The position numbers and the translations under genes are program-made. The notes under the pieces were generated by a model. That model was given only the letters and a program-made list of their open reading frames with translations. It made no database searches and was not told where the DNA came from. Below are positions 19,170 to 28,920 of a stretch of 64,000 bases of DNA, one piece after another; within the stretch, counting starts at the first letter, position 1, and each line of letters starts with the position of its first letter. The DNA is taken from assembly GCF_900142625.1 (NCBI RefSeq), contig NZ_FRBN01000016.1, positions 18,155-82,154 on the forward strand, read 5' to 3'. This DNA is from Roseovarius marisflavi. Lineage in GTDB: Bacteria > Pseudomonadota > Alphaproteobacteria > Rhodobacterales > Rhodobacteraceae.

Positions 19170-20071
19170 AGGTTGAAGACCCGGCTAGGGTGCAATTCCC
19201 CGGCTTTATAGCGCCCAACCGCCACCGCATGCCCGTCAAAAGCGGCCCAGCATTCATCGCCATATTCAATGCCCTGTGCGATCACCATGCCGGGATTGCC
19301 GTTGCGCAGCCGCGCCGCACCTTCTGCTGTGGCACTCACCATCGGCAGATCGGCCAGGCCTTCTTCCAGCGGGCGAATACAGGCATCAAGGTCGGGGCTA
19401 TGGGCCATCTCGTTGATCTGCTCGATGCTCAACCCATCCCTGGCCTCGAACGGCCCTGACCACACCCGCCGCAACCAGGCCACATGACCGAAACACCCCA
19501 AAGCCTCGCCCAGGTCCCGTGCGATGCTGCGGACATAACCGCCTTTGCCACAGATCATTTCAAGCAGCACGTGATCGGCGTCGGGGCGGCCTGTCATGAC
19601 AAGCTCCTCAACCCATAAGGGCCGCGCCTCGACCTCAAAGTCTTCGCCATCGCGCGCCAGCTTATAGGCGCGCTGACCGTCGATCTTGACGGCGGAATAC
19701 TTCGGCGGCACCTGCATGATATCGCCGACAAAGGCGCCCAGGGCCGCCTTGATCGCCGTGTCATCCGGGCGCAGGTCACTTTGTGCGATCACCTCGCCTT
19801 CGGTATCGTCGGTGTTGGTGGCCTGCCCAAGACGCACGCAAAACTCATAGGCCTTCAGCGCGTCGGTGATATAGGGCACGGTCTTGGTGGCCTCGCCAAG
19901 GGCCACGGCCAAAACGCCGGTCGCCTCGGGGTCAAGGGTACCCGCATGCCCGGCCTTCTTCGCCTGAAGCGCCCATTTCACCTTGTTCACGACACTGGTC
20001 GAGGTCATGCCTGCGGGCTTGTCCACCACCAACCAGCCTGAAATGTCGCGTCCTTTGCGTTTGCGTGCCAT
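19166..20071 (-). CDS. truB: tRNA pseudouridine-55 synthase TruB
   Basis: Makes pseudouridine 55 in the T-loop of tRNAs. The catalytic Asp lies in [14 protein letters not shown] (D47), after the family start [19 protein letters not shown] segment and the [14 protein letters not shown] [14 protein letters not shown] motif follow. The length of 301 aa is normal. It is on the minus strand with rbfA upstream, a usual ribosome/tRNA maturation neighbourhood, though a DUF2233 gene lies between them. Confidence 0.95.
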   Translation of the reverse strand: MARKRKGRDISGWLVVDKPAGMTSTSVVNKVKWALQAKKAGHAGTLDPEATGVLAVALGEATKTVPYITDALKAYEFCVRLGQATNTDDTEGEVIAQSDLRPDDTAIKAALGAFVGDIMQVPPKYSAVKIDGQRAYKLARDGEDFEVEARPLWVEELVMTGRPDADHVLLEMICGKGGYVRSIARDLGEALGCFGHVAWLRRVWSGPFEARDGLSIEQINEMAHSPDLDACIRPLEEGLADLPMVSATAEGAARLRNGNPGMVIAQGIEYGDECWAAFDGHAVAVGRYKAGELHPSRVFNL

Positions 20072-20133
20072 GCCCGGCCCTTTTTTATGCGTCCAAGGCG
20101 CTAGCCCCTAGTAGACCCGCGCGCGCGCGTCAA

Positions 20134-20889
20134 TCATTGCGCCGCGCGCGGGGCCGCAACCCCGACCATCGGCCCGAGCGGAAAGCCAAGATCGAACCGC
20201 TCCAGCCCCGGCGCATAGAGCCGCGAGACCTTGCCATCGAAATAAAGCGCCTGCGACAGCTTGAGGTGATCGCGAAAGAACAGCCCAAAGGTGTAAAAAT
20301 TGACCGGGCTGTCGGAAATCACGAACCATGCCCTGCGCCCATCCGCCGAGGTGCCCACGCCGTTGCGGATATAGCGGCTGTCGCTGTCCTTCAAAAAGCG
20401 TGGATGAAGCGCGCCGTTAATCACCAGCATCGGCCCCGATTGGCTTGCGTCGCGACAGGCGGGGGCCTCGCGCTCAAACCGCAGGCTCTCGATGACGTCG
20501 GCACGCCCCTCCCGGATGCAAAACACACCGTTGGGCAGCAAGCCGAAATTGCCCGGCCCTTCTCGCGTGACCAGAGGCGTGATCCCCTTCGAATCCTCGA
20601 CATACAACCCGACCGGGCGACGATCCGCGTGATACATGCCCGCATTCATGCCAAAGACGAGCGCGCGGTTCTCGGCGTCCAACAGCCTGTCGACATTTGC
20701 AAAACTGCCAAGCGGCTTGCCAGTCTCGGCATCATTCAGAAACAGCCGAAGATCGTCCTCGGCCAGATCAACCACGCAAACGGTATAGGCCCGCCCGGCA
20801 TAACGTTCGGCCCCGCATGTCGCCGCGAATCCCGTCTGGCCAATCACCAGCAAGGCCAGCGCCGCAAGACAGGATTTAATCCCCGACAT
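20134..20889 (-). CDS. Phosphodiester glycosidase (DUF2233/NAGPA-like) secreted protein
   Basis: A 251-residue exported protein. The signal segment [17 protein letters not shown] is followed by the DUF2233 fold, seen in [37 protein letters not shown] and [18 protein letters not shown]. Relatives include phosphodiester glycosidases acting on sugar-phosphodiesters; substrate here is unknown. The start at 20889 lies 14 bases inside the rbfA 3' end, so the genes are probably co-transcribed. The family start ahead of the signal peptide is clear. Confidence 0.8.
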   Translation of the reverse strand: MSGIKSCLAALALLVIGQTGFAATCGAERYAGRAYTVCVVDLAEDDLRLFLNDAETGKPLGSFANVDRLLDAENRALVFGMNAGMYHADRRPVGLYVEDSKGITPLVTREGPGNFGLLPNGVFCIREGRADVIESLRFEREAPACRDASQSGPMLVINGALHPRFLKDSDSRYIRNGVGTSADGRRAWFVISDSPVNFYTFGLFFRDHLKLSQALYFDGKVSRLYAPGLERFDLGFPLGPMVGVAAPRAAQ

Positions 20890-21271
20890 CCCGGCGTACT
20901 TTTTCTTGCGCAAACAGACGACGTGTCTCATCCATCTGATCAAAGGTTTCATCCAGACGGAACCGCAGGTCTGGCGCGTATTTCAACTCAAGCCGCTTAC
21001 CGATCAGACGGCGCAACTCACCCTTGTTGCGCGCCAGAATCGCGATCAGGTCCTTCTGGCCCTCACCGCCCAAAGGCATCACATAAGCGGTCGCGATCTT
21101 GAGATCGGAAGACATACGCACCTCTCCCACCGTGACCGAAATCCGGTTCAGGTCGGGATCATGAACGTCACCGCGTGCAAGCACCTCGGACAAAGTCCGC
21201 CGAATAAGCTCGCCCACGCGAAGCTGCCGTTGCGACGGGCCGGACCCGTCATGAGACTTGTTCTTTGCCAT
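20876..21271 (-). CDS. rbfA: Ribosome-binding factor A
   Basis: Binds the 30S subunit to finish 16S rRNA 5'-end maturation. The KH-type fold is recognisable from [41 protein letters not shown] and the [13 protein letters not shown] end. I start at [11 protein letters not shown] (21271); three upstream codons are optional. Length of 131 aa is typical. It heads the rbfA-DUF2233-truB-DUF1643 minus-strand cluster, divergent from dapB. Confidence 0.94.
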   Translation of the reverse strand: MAKNKSHDGSGPSQRQLRVGELIRRTLSEVLARGDVHDPDLNRISVTVGEVRMSSDLKIATAYVMPLGGEGQKDLIAILARNKGELRRLIGKRLELKYAPDLRFRLDETFDQMDETRRLFAQEKVRRDVGD

Positions 21272-21330
21272 GCCCCGCACTTAATCCCTCGGGCAGCGTT
21301 TTCCAAGCATAGAAATCCAATCTCGGCGCT

Positions 21331-21379
21331 CTTTCATCTTTCCGGCAAATACTCCGGGGGTTTGGGGGCAGGCCCCCAA
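21331..21379 (-). repeat. Interspersed element, copy 2
   Basis: On the minus strand: hairpin TTGGGGG/CCCCCAA, then CCGGAGTATTTGCCGGAAAGATGAAAG. It sits between the divergent rbfA and dapB genes, so it is not simply a 3'-end terminator. Confidence 0.6.
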
Positions 21380-21468
21380 TCGGGCACTTGGGCAACCGCA
21401 CGGCGCCGCCACTTGCTGTGCCCCCCACCCCACGCTAAGAACAATCCCACGTGAAAAGGAGAGCTGAC

Positions 21469-22287
21469 ATGACCGACCTGCCGGGTATCGTGATCACCGG
21501 GGCCTCGGGCCGGATGGGCCAGATGCTGATCAACACCGTGCTGAACAGCAGCAACGCCCGGCTTGTCGGCGCGCTCGAGCGGCCCGGTCATGACTGGATC
21601 GGTCGCGATCTTGGCGCGGCCATGGGTGGTGCCGAGATCGGTCTGAACGTCAGCGACGACCCGCTTGAAATGATCGCCCGCGCCCATGCGGTGATTGATT
21701 TCACGGCCCCCGCCGCGACCGTTGAGTTCGCCACGCTTTGCGCCCAGGCGCGCTGTGTCCATGTGATCGGCACAACCGGGTTAAGCGAGGCCGACCTCAA
21801 GCACCTCAACGCCGCCGCGCGTCATGCGGTGGTGGTGCGGGCCGGCAACATGAGCCTCGGGGTCAACCTTTTGACGCAGCTCACAAAACGGGTGGCCGCC
21901 GCCCTGGACGAGGATTTCGACATCGAGATCGTCGAGGCCCACCACAACCAAAAGGTCGATGCCCCCTCGGGCACGGCCCTCATGCTTGGCGAGGCCGCCG
22001 CCGAGGGGCGCGGCGTGGCGCTTGATAATGTGTCTGACCGGGGCCGCGATGGGATCACCGGCAAGCGCGAGCGTGGTCATATCGGATTTTCGGCCATTCG
22101 CGGCGGCGACATCGTGGGCGAACATGACGTCATCTTTGCCGCCACCGGCGAGCGGATCGTGCTGCGCCATATCGCCACCGACCGCGCCGTGTTTGCCCGC
22201 GGCGCGCTCAAGGCCGCGCTTTGGGGACAGGGGCGCAGGCCCGGCGAATATGACATGCTTGATGTGCTTGGCCTGAGCGAAAACTGA
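21469..22287 (+). CDS. dapB: 4-hydroxy-tetrahydrodipicolinate reductase
   Basis: NAD(P)H-dependent reductase in lysine/diaminopimelate synthesis. The N-terminal Rossmann motif [11 protein letters not shown], the catalytic [16 protein letters not shown] stretch with its His-His and Lys, and the [21 protein letters not shown] end are all present. Length 272 aa is standard. AAAAGGAGAG precedes the ATG at 21469. dapE (39.6 kb) and dapD (47.0 kb) in the same window belong to the same pathway. Confidence 0.95.
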   Translation: MTDLPGIVITGASGRMGQMLINTVLNSSNARLVGALERPGHDWIGRDLGAAMGGAEIGLNVSDDPLEMIARAHAVIDFTAPAATVEFATLCAQARCVHVIGTTGLSEADLKHLNAAARHAVVVRAGNMSLGVNLLTQLTKRVAAALDEDFDIEIVEAHHNQKVDAPSGTALMLGEAAAEGRGVALDNVSDRGRDGITGKRERGHIGFSAIRGGDIVGEHDVIFAATGERIVLRHIATDRAVFARGALKAALWGQGRRPGEYDMLDVLGLSEN

Positions 22288-22349
22288 TCCAAAGGGGTCG
22301 GAGGGCCGTAACCCTGAGCATACGTTCACTCATGACAGGGAACCGTCCG

Positions 22350-22703
22350 ATGCGTGCCATTCTTGCCCTTATCCTAAGCTTTTTCATCAGCACCCCGGCG
22401 ATGGCCGAAGGGTTTGATCCGGTTACCCGGCGCGACAGCTTTGTGTCCCTCATTCAGGGGCGCGATCTGACCCGCTTTGGCATTACCCTGACTGTCCGGC
22501 CAGACGGCCAGATTACCGGCCGCGCCTTTGGCCGCGACGTGACCGGCGCCTGGCGCTGGAAAAAGGGGTATTTCTGCCGCGATCTTTACTGGGGCGCGCG
22601 CGATCTCGGGCCGAATTGTCAGGCGGTCAAGGTCCAGGGGAACACCCTGCGCTTTATCTCGGATCAGGGCAGCGGCCAGTTTGCCGATCTTTATCTGCGC
22701 TAA
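22350..22703 (+). CDS. Small secreted protein downstream of dapB
   Basis: About 117 aa with a signal peptide (AILALILSFFISTPAMA, cleavage before EGFDP). The mature part is basic/aromatic, with DVTGAWRWKKGYFCRDLYWG and a second Cys (NCQAV), and ends in a strand-rich sequence. The start at 22350 has AGGGAA upstream; the ATG at 22332 lacks a leader. Two Cys suggest a disulfide in the periplasm. Function unknown. Confidence 0.7.
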   Translation: MRAILALILSFFISTPAMAEGFDPVTRRDSFVSLIQGRDLTRFGITLTVRPDGQITGRAFGRDVTGAWRWKKGYFCRDLYWGARDLGPNCQAVKVQGNTLRFISDQGSGQFADLYLR

Positions 22704-22783
22704 CAGGCCACGCCAAAGGCTCGTCAGGCCTTGCGAGGCCGCCTGCAAGGGCCGATTAGCCCGCCCGCGACACCCGATTGCGA

Positions 22784-22960
22784 TCAGAAATCGACCGCGA
22801 TTCCCTTTTTCTCCCAATCGCCATAACGCACCGGCTCGGGGCCTTTACGCCCGCCAAGCTCTTTGGGCAACTGCATCTTTTCGGCCTGCTTGCGGCGCTC
22901 TTCGGCCTCGGCGAGGGCGCGTTGCGCGGCAGGTGGCAGGTCTTGCGTGTCTTCGGTCAT
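22784..22960 (-). CDS. DUF1674 (SDHAF4-like) small protein
   Basis: A 58-codon gene. The C-terminus reads ELGGRKGPEPVRYGDWEKKG and ends IAVDF, the near-invariant signature of DUF1674, whose eukaryotic relatives (SDHAF4) protect flavinated SdhA during complex II assembly. The N-terminal half is a charged helix (ALAEAEERRKQAEKMQ). In alphaproteobacteria this gene commonly sits next to rsmB, as here, where it is divergent by 67 bases. The role in bacteria is inferred from the mitochondrial relative. Confidence 0.9.
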   Translation of the reverse strand: MTEDTQDLPPAAQRALAEAEERRKQAEKMQLPKELGGRKGPEPVRYGDWEKKGIAVDF

Positions 22961-23027
22961 GCTCGGGCTTCCTTTGTCGTCTTGCCCTTGATATACGCCG
23001 CGCCTAGCCCGCCGCCAAGGACATGCA

Positions 23028-24296
23028 ATGAAAAATCCCCCCTCTTCTGCCCGCCGAAGCGCGGTTTACCTGCTGGATCAGGTTCTGGGCGAGGGCCGCC
23101 TGATGTCGGATCTTATCGCGGGCGGCGTTCTGGATCATCTCGCGCCGCCCGATCGCGCCCGCGCACAGCGTCTGGCCAGCGACACGCTGCGCGGGCTCGA
23201 TCGCGCCGACCGCCTGTTGGGCCGTCATTTGCGCAAGGCCCCGCCGCTGGCGGTTCACAACATCCTGCGCCTTGCCACGGTCGAGCTGGCGCAAGGCGGC
23301 GAGCCGCATGGCGTGGTGAACGAGGCCGTCGCCATCATCTCCAACCACCCGCGCTATGGCCGCCACAAGGGTCTGGTCAACGCGGTGCTGCGCAAAACCG
23401 CCGAAGAGGCGCCGCGCTCGTGGAATGACCTGCGCCTGCCGCGCCTGCCGAAATGGCTGCGCGATCCGCTGGTCGAGGCCTGGGGCGGGGCCGCTGTCGG
23501 ACAGATGGAAAAGGCGCATTTCGCCGGGGCGCCGCTTGACCTGACGCTCAAATCCGATGCCGAAGACTGCGTCAAAGACCTCAACGGCACGCTCCTGCCG
23601 ACCGGCACCCTGCGCCTTGGCGATCAGGGCCAGGTCTCGGCCCTGCCCGGCTTTGCCGAAGGGGCGTGGTGGGTGCAGGATGCCGCCGCCGCCCTGCCCG
23701 TCAAGGTGCTTGCGCCACAGCCGGGTGAGCGGGTGCTTGATCTTTGCGCCGCTCCGGGGGGCAAAACCCTGCAAATGGCGGCGGCGGGCGCCGATGTCAC
23801 GGCCCTTGATCTGTCGGAAAAGCGGATGGCGAGGGTGCATGAAAACCTCACCCGCACCGGTCTTTCGGCCAAATGCGTCGTGGGCGATGCGCTTGAGTTC
23901 GAGGGCGGGCCCTATGACGCCATCCTGCTGGATGCGCCCTGTTCGGCCACCGGCACGATCCGGCGTCACCCGGACCTGCCCCATGCCAAGGACGGCTCGG
24001 AATTTGGCGCGCTGATCGAATTGCAGGCGGCGATGATCGACCATGCGCTGACCCTGCTCAAACCCGGCGGGCGGCTGGTGTTTTGTACCTGTTCGCTGTT
24101 GCCCGATGAGGGCGAATGCCAGGTCGACGAGGCGCTTGCGCGCCATCCCGGCCTTGTGACCGACCGCGACGCCCTTTCGCGGCCCGGCATTGATCCGGCC
24201 TGGATCACGCCCGAGGGCGGATTGCGGCTGCGGCCTGATTACTGGCCTGATCTGGGCAGCATGGACGGGTTTTATATCGCCTGCCTGCGCCGATAA
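23028..24296 (+). CDS. rsmB: RsmB/NOP-family rRNA cytosine-C5 methyltransferase
   Basis: SAM-dependent m5C methyltransferase. The N-terminal NusB-like RNA-binding domain (about 1-140) is followed by the Rossmann methyltransferase: VLDLCAAPGGKTLQMA binds SAM, DAPCSATGTIRRHPD (about residue 304) carries the first catalytic Cys region and FCTCSLLPDEGE (about 354) the second. Length 422 aa matches RsmB, which modifies 16S C967 in E. coli. Exact target here is inferred. Confidence 0.9.
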   Translation: MKNPPSSARRSAVYLLDQVLGEGRLMSDLIAGGVLDHLAPPDRARAQRLASDTLRGLDRADRLLGRHLRKAPPLAVHNILRLATVELAQGGEPHGVVNEAVAIISNHPRYGRHKGLVNAVLRKTAEEAPRSWNDLRLPRLPKWLRDPLVEAWGGAAVGQMEKAHFAGAPLDLTLKSDAEDCVKDLNGTLLPTGTLRLGDQGQVSALPGFAEGAWWVQDAAAALPVKVLAPQPGERVLDLCAAPGGKTLQMAAAGADVTALDLSEKRMARVHENLTRTGLSAKCVVGDALEFEGGPYDAILLDAPCSATGTIRRHPDLPHAKDGSEFGALIELQAAMIDHALTLLKPGGRLVFCTCSLLPDEGECQVDEALARHPGLVTDRDALSRPGIDPAWITPEGGLRLRPDYWPDLGSMDGFYIACLRR

Positions 24297-24398
24297 ACGC
24301 CACAAGGACCGCGCGCTGCAATCAGGCGGTGACTTGCGCGCGCGCCCGGTCTATATTGCCCGCATCAACGCCGCAAAGAGCGTCCAGAGGCACGGCAT

Positions 24399-26141
24399 AT
24401 GTCGAAACCCGAGAACCTGTCGGCGCGCTGGACGCGCCTTTTGAACCGTGTCGCGGCACGGCGTGCGGCGCTGAGCCGCCCGGCAACGGCTTTCCTGTCA
24501 CAACCCGAACCCCGCACCATCGGCAGCTTTGCCCGAGGCCGCCAGCTTTGCGCCGGTAATTTCGTCTTTGCCGGTCGGCTTGTCCCTGCCCCCGAGACAT
24601 CGATCTGGGATCTTGAGGCCGATGATCCGGCCTTTGCCGACGAGCAGCACGGCTTTGGCTGGCTTGACGATCTGGCGGCGGTCGGCGACGCCGCCGCGCG
24701 GACGCGGGCGCAGGACTGGCTCTGGGATTGGATCACGCGCTATGGCAATGGGCGCGGTCCCGGCTGGACGCCGGACCTGACCGGGCGGCGGCTTATCCGC
24801 TGGATCAACCACGCGCTCTTTATGCTGAGCGGATCGCCCAATGATGCCTCGGTGCCGTTTCTGCGCTCGCTGGCGCAGCAAACCACCTTTCTGGCGCGGC
24901 GCTGGCAGAGTGCAAGCCCCGGCCTGCCCCGGTTCGAGGCGCTGACCGGATTGATTTACGCAGGCCTTTCGCTTGAGGGGATGCAGGCGCATGTCGCCCC
25001 GGCGATGGCGGCACTGGCGCGCGAATGCGACAGCCAGATTGATGAGATGGGCGGCTTGCCGACACGCAACCCCGAAGACCTGCTCGAGGTGTTCACCCTG
25101 CTGACCTGGGCCGCCGTTGCACTCAGCGAATCGGGTCAAAGCGCCGGCGAGGCCCATTGGCGCGCGATTGAACGGATTGCCCCCACCCTGCGCACGCTGC
25201 GCCACGCCGATGGCGGGCTGGCGCGGTTTCATGGTGGCGGGCGCGGGCTTGAGGGGCGGCTTGACAGCGCGCTTGCCACCAGTGGCGTCAAGGGGCGGCA
25301 CGCCGACGGGCTTGCCATGGGATTTGCGCGGCTCAGCGCCGGGCGCACCAGTGTGATCATCGACGCAAGCCCGCCGCCCACAGGGGCCGCCTCGGCCGGG
25401 GCGCATGCATCGACACTGGCGTTCGAGCTGACTTCGGGGCGCAGGCCCCTGATCGTGAATTGCGGCTCGGGGCAGAGCTTTGGCCCCGAATGGCGGCGCG
25501 CCGGGCGCGCCACGCCGTCGCATTCCACCCTTGTGCTTGCGGCCGGGTCAAGCGCGCGGCTCAGCAATGATCCACGCCATAGCGACTGGCTTATCGAGGC
25601 GCCGCGCAAGGTGCCGGTTGAACTCTCGAAGGCCCCGGACGGGGTGCGGTTCGAGGGCGCGCATGACGGCTATCTGCGCAGTCATGGCCTTACCCATGTG
25701 CGGCGGCTTGAGCTTACCACCGACGGGCGCGGTCTTGCCGGTGAGGACATGCTTTTGGCGGTCGCGACCAGCGACCGGCGCCGGTTTGATCAGGCTATGG
25801 ATCAGGTCCGCCTGCATGGCATCGATTTTGATATCCGCTTTCATTTGCACCCGGATGTCGACGCCTCGGTCGATATGGGGGGCGCGGCGGTCTCGCTTGC
25901 GTTGCGCAGCGGAGAAATATGGATCTTCCGCAATGACGGACGGGCCGCTTTGTCCTTGCAACCCAGTGTGTATCTTGAAAAAACGCGCCTCAAACCGCGT
26001 GCGACCAAACAGATCGTTCTCTCTGGCCGCGCGATGGAGTATGCGACCCCTATTAGATGGTCACTGGCCAAGGCGCAGGACACCCCGATTGGTATCCGCG
26101 ATCTGACAGAAGATGCGCTTGAGCCCGCGACTGACGACTAA
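24399..26141 (+). CDS. Heparinase II/III-like protein
   Basis: A 580-residue protein with an N-terminal alpha-helical toroid-like region and a C-terminal beta-rich heparinase II/III domain (LAFELTSGRRPLIVNCGSGQSFG and ATPSHSTLVLAAGSSARL, about 340-390). No clear signal peptide is visible. In Rhodobacteraceae this gene is conserved between rsmB and purH; its real substrate is not known, and cell-wall or exopolysaccharide processing is only a guess. The start has moderate support, since the MSKPENLSARW N-terminus fits the family. Confidence 0.85.
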   Translation: MSKPENLSARWTRLLNRVAARRAALSRPATAFLSQPEPRTIGSFARGRQLCAGNFVFAGRLVPAPETSIWDLEADDPAFADEQHGFGWLDDLAAVGDAAARTRAQDWLWDWITRYGNGRGPGWTPDLTGRRLIRWINHALFMLSGSPNDASVPFLRSLAQQTTFLARRWQSASPGLPRFEALTGLIYAGLSLEGMQAHVAPAMAALARECDSQIDEMGGLPTRNPEDLLEVFTLLTWAAVALSESGQSAGEAHWRAIERIAPTLRTLRHADGGLARFHGGGRGLEGRLDSALATSGVKGRHADGLAMGFARLSAGRTSVIIDASPPPTGAASAGAHASTLAFELTSGRRPLIVNCGSGQSFGPEWRRAGRATPSHSTLVLAAGSSARLSNDPRHSDWLIEAPRKVPVELSKAPDGVRFEGAHDGYLRSHGLTHVRRLELTTDGRGLAGEDMLLAVATSDRRRFDQAMDQVRLHGIDFDIRFHLHPDVDASVDMGGAAVSLALRSGEIWIFRNDGRAALSLQPSVYLEKTRLKPRATKQIVLSGRAMEYATPIRWSLAKAQDTPIGIRDLTEDALEPATDD

Positions 26142-26174
26142 CGTAGCAAAAGCCAAACGCAGGACTGCCCTATC

Positions 26175-27764
26175 ATGACCGATCTCGCGCCCGTCACCCG
26201 CGCCCTTCTTTCTGTTTCCGACAAGACCGGACTGGTCGATCTTGGACGTGCCCTTGCGGCGCGCGGGATCGAACTCTTGTCCACTGGCGGAAGCGCCAAG
26301 ACCCTGCGCGAGGCGGGCCTCGCGGTGCGCGATGTGGCCGAGGTGACCGGCTTTCCCGAGATGATGGATGGCCGGGTCAAGACCCTGCACCCGATGGTGC
26401 ATGGCGGCCTGTTGGCGCTGCGCGACAATGACAATCACACCGCGGCGATGCAGGAGCACGGCATTAGCGCAATTGATCTGCTGGTGGTGAACCTCTATCC
26501 GTTCGAGGAAACCGTCGCCAGGGGCGCTGATTACGAGACCTGCATCGAGAACATCGACATTGGCGGGCCCGCGATGATCCGCGCGGCGGCCAAGAACCAC
26601 GGTTTTGTCAACGTCGTGGTTGATGTCGAGGATTACGCGCCGCTTCTGGCAGAACTTGAGGCCCATGACGGGCAGACCTCCTATGGCTTCCGCCAGCGTC
26701 TGGCGCTGACCGCCTATGCGCGCACCGGGGCCTATGACGCCGCCGTGTCGACCTGGATGGCCGATGCCCTGGCCGAGGCCGCGCCGCGCCGTCGCGCCGT
26801 GGCCGGAAAGCTGGCGCAGACCCTGCGCTATGGCGAGAACCCGCATCAGGCAGCGGCATTCTATACCGATGGCAGCCTGCGCCCCGGTGTTGCCACCGCG
26901 ACCCAGATCCAGGGCAAGGAACTGAGCTATAACAACATCAACGACACCGATGCGGCGTTCGAGCTGGTCAGTGAATTCGCCCCCGAAGCGGGCCCGGCCT
27001 GTGCGATCATCAAACATGCCAATCCCTGCGGCGTGGCGCGCGGCGAGACCCTGACGCAGGCCTATGGCCGCGCGTTTGATTGTGACCGCACCTCGGCCTT
27101 TGGCGGGATTATCGCCCTCAACCAGCCGCTTGACGGGGCCACCGCCGAGGAGATCAGCCAGATTTTCACAGAGGTGGTGATCGCGCCCGGGGCCGATGCC
27201 GATGCTATGAGTATTTTTGCCAAGAAGAAGAACCTGCGGCTCTTGATCACCGATGGTCTGGCCGATCCGCGACAGGCGGCACGGACCTGGAGGCAGGTCT
27301 CGGGCGGGTATCTTGTGCAGGACAAGGACAACGGGCATATCACGGCGGATGACCTTAAGGTCGTCACCAAGCGCGCGCCGAGCGATCAGGAAATGGCGGA
27401 TATGCTGTTTGCCTGGAAAGTCGCCAAGCACGTGAAATCCAATGCCATCGTTTACGTCAAGGATGGCGCCACCGTCGGCGTGGGCGCCGGCCAGATGAGC
27501 CGCGTTGACAGTTGCCGCATTGCCGCGCGCAAGGCGCAGGACATGGCCGAGGCGCTTGGCCTGCCCGCGCCGCTGACCAAGGGCAGTGTCGTGGCTTCGG
27601 ATGCGTTCTTTCCCTTTGCCGATGGCCTTTTGACCGCCGCAGAGGCCGGGGCGACCGCCGTGATCCATCCCGGTGGCTCGATGCGCGATGACGAGGTGAT
27701 TGCCGCGGCCGACGAAGCGGGTCTTGCCATGGTGTTGACCGGCATGCGCCATTTCCGTCACTAG
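26175..27764 (+). CDS. purH: Bifunctional AICAR formyltransferase/IMP cyclohydrolase
   Basis: Catalyses the last two steps of IMP synthesis, using 10-formyl-THF. The N-terminal MGS-like IMP cyclohydrolase domain (about 1-190) includes [13 protein letters not shown] and [14 protein letters not shown]; the larger formyltransferase domain holds the catalytic KHANPCGVA Lys-His stretch and the [13 protein letters not shown] motif. 529 aa is normal length. lspA follows after 10 bases. Confidence 0.97.
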   Translation: MTDLAPVTRALLSVSDKTGLVDLGRALAARGIELLSTGGSAKTLREAGLAVRDVAEVTGFPEMMDGRVKTLHPMVHGGLLALRDNDNHTAAMQEHGISAIDLLVVNLYPFEETVARGADYETCIENIDIGGPAMIRAAAKNHGFVNVVVDVEDYAPLLAELEAHDGQTSYGFRQRLALTAYARTGAYDAAVSTWMADALAEAAPRRRAVAGKLAQTLRYGENPHQAAAFYTDGSLRPGVATATQIQGKELSYNNINDTDAAFELVSEFAPEAGPACAIIKHANPCGVARGETLTQAYGRAFDCDRTSAFGGIIALNQPLDGATAEEISQIFTEVVIAPGADADAMSIFAKKKNLRLLITDGLADPRQAARTWRQVSGGYLVQDKDNGHITADDLKVVTKRAPSDQEMADMLFAWKVAKHVKSNAIVYVKDGATVGVGAGQMSRVDSCRIAARKAQDMAEALGLPAPLTKGSVVASDAFFPFADGLLTAAEAGATAVIHPGGSMRDDEVIAAADEAGLAMVLTGMRHFRH

Positions 27765-27774
27765 GGGCCCCGCC

Positions 27775-28245
27775 ATGCGCATCGTCTTTTGGACCGGGTT
27801 TTGGGTTTTCCTGCTTGATCAGGCCAGCAAGTACCTTGTTGTCCATAGCCTGAACCTGCGCCAGCTGGGTGCGATTGACGTGTGGCCGCCGTTCTTCAAC
27901 CTGCGCATGGCGTGGAATTACGGGATCAATTTCGGCCTGATGGCGGGGGATAACCCGCTGACGCGATGGGTTTTGATCGCGGTGGCCCTGGTGATTTCGG
28001 GGGCGGTCTTGTGGTGGGTCCATACCGACCCGGCAGGCCGCTTGCAGAAAATCGCCGCCGGTCTTCTGGTCGGCGGGGCGGTTGGCAATGTGATTGACCG
28101 GCTGATCTATGGCGCGGTGGCGGATTTCATCAACGTGTCGTGCTGTGGCATCGACAATCCGTTTGCCTTCAATATCGCCGATATCGCGGTTTTCATCGGC
28201 GCTTTTGGCATGGTACTGTTGCCTTCAGGGAAAAACCCCTCGTGA
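27775..28245 (+). CDS. lspA: Lipoprotein signal peptidase II
   Basis: Inner-membrane aspartyl protease that cleaves signal peptides of prolipoproteins after lipidation. The 156-residue protein has four TM helices and both catalytic Asp: D117 in GAVADFI and D136 in FNIADIAVF, following GNVIDRL. It is directly upstream of a lipoprotein gene and paired M16 proteases, suggesting an envelope operon starting from purH. Confidence 0.95.
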   Translation: MRIVFWTGFWVFLLDQASKYLVVHSLNLRQLGAIDVWPPFFNLRMAWNYGINFGLMAGDNPLTRWVLIAVALVISGAVLWWVHTDPAGRLQKIAAGLLVGGAVGNVIDRLIYGAVADFINVSCCGIDNPFAFNIADIAVFIGAFGMVLLPSGKNPS

Positions 28246-28296
28246 CCTTGGCGCAGCTATGCGATAAGGCTGATCGAAAGTTGCAGGAGAGTGGCG

Positions 28297-28824
28297 ATGG
28301 CGATGCCGCATAAAACAGTTTTGGCGCTTCTTGTGGCAACCGTGCTTGCGGGCTGCGGCGGTCGCGATGATGTGACGTTGACCCGTATTCGCCATACCGG
28401 CAACGGGCCGGACGAATTTTCGATCATGCCGGGCAAGCCCTTGCAGGCACCCGAAGATTACGCCAGCCTGCCAAGCCCCACCCCGGGTGGCGCCAACCGC
28501 ACCGATCAGAACCCGCTGGCCGATGGCGTTGCAGCCCTTGGTGGCAACCCCGCCGCACTGACGGCCGGTGCGCCGAGCGCCCGGGATGGTGCCCTGGTCA
28601 ATCACGCCACTCGCTATGGGGCCACGGCAAATATCCGCCAGACCCTCTCCGAAGAAGACAGTGAGATACGCCGCCGCCATGGCCGCGTGAACATCCTGCG
28701 CCTTGGGCCGAAGGATGATTATACCAACGCCTATAAGCGCCAGTGGCTTGATGCCTACGCCGAAGAGCGCCGCCTGCGCCGCAATGGCACGGTTACCCCG
28801 TCAAGCCCGCCGCCCCCGAAATAA
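28297..28824 (+). CDS. DUF3035 lipoprotein
   Basis: About 175 aa with a lipoprotein signal (KTVLALLVATVLAGC, lipobox LAGC). The mature part has DEFSIMPGKPLQAPEDYASLP, a Pro/Gly-rich linker, and a helical end (RQTLSEEDSEIRRRHGRVNI), as in DUF3035 proteins found next to lspA in alphaproteobacteria. The ATG at 28297 lies seven bases after AGGAGA; a GTG at 28291 is also possible. Function unknown; probably anchored to the outer membrane. Confidence 0.85.
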   Translation: MAMPHKTVLALLVATVLAGCGGRDDVTLTRIRHTGNGPDEFSIMPGKPLQAPEDYASLPSPTPGGANRTDQNPLADGVAALGGNPAALTAGAPSARDGALVNHATRYGATANIRQTLSEEDSEIRRRHGRVNILRLGPKDDYTNAYKRQWLDAYAEERRLRRNGTVTPSSPPPPK

Positions 28825-28920
28825 ACTCCCCGGGGCGCTGACGATCCCGTCAGGATGCTTGAAACATCACAGCTAAAGCGTATCTATTGTCAGACGCCCA
28901 GCATGGACCGGAGACACTAT

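Noticed and set aside
26061..27782. 573-codon antisense ORF opposite purH
   Set aside because: Shadow ORF with low-complexity Arg/Gly/His sequence; purH covers the region.
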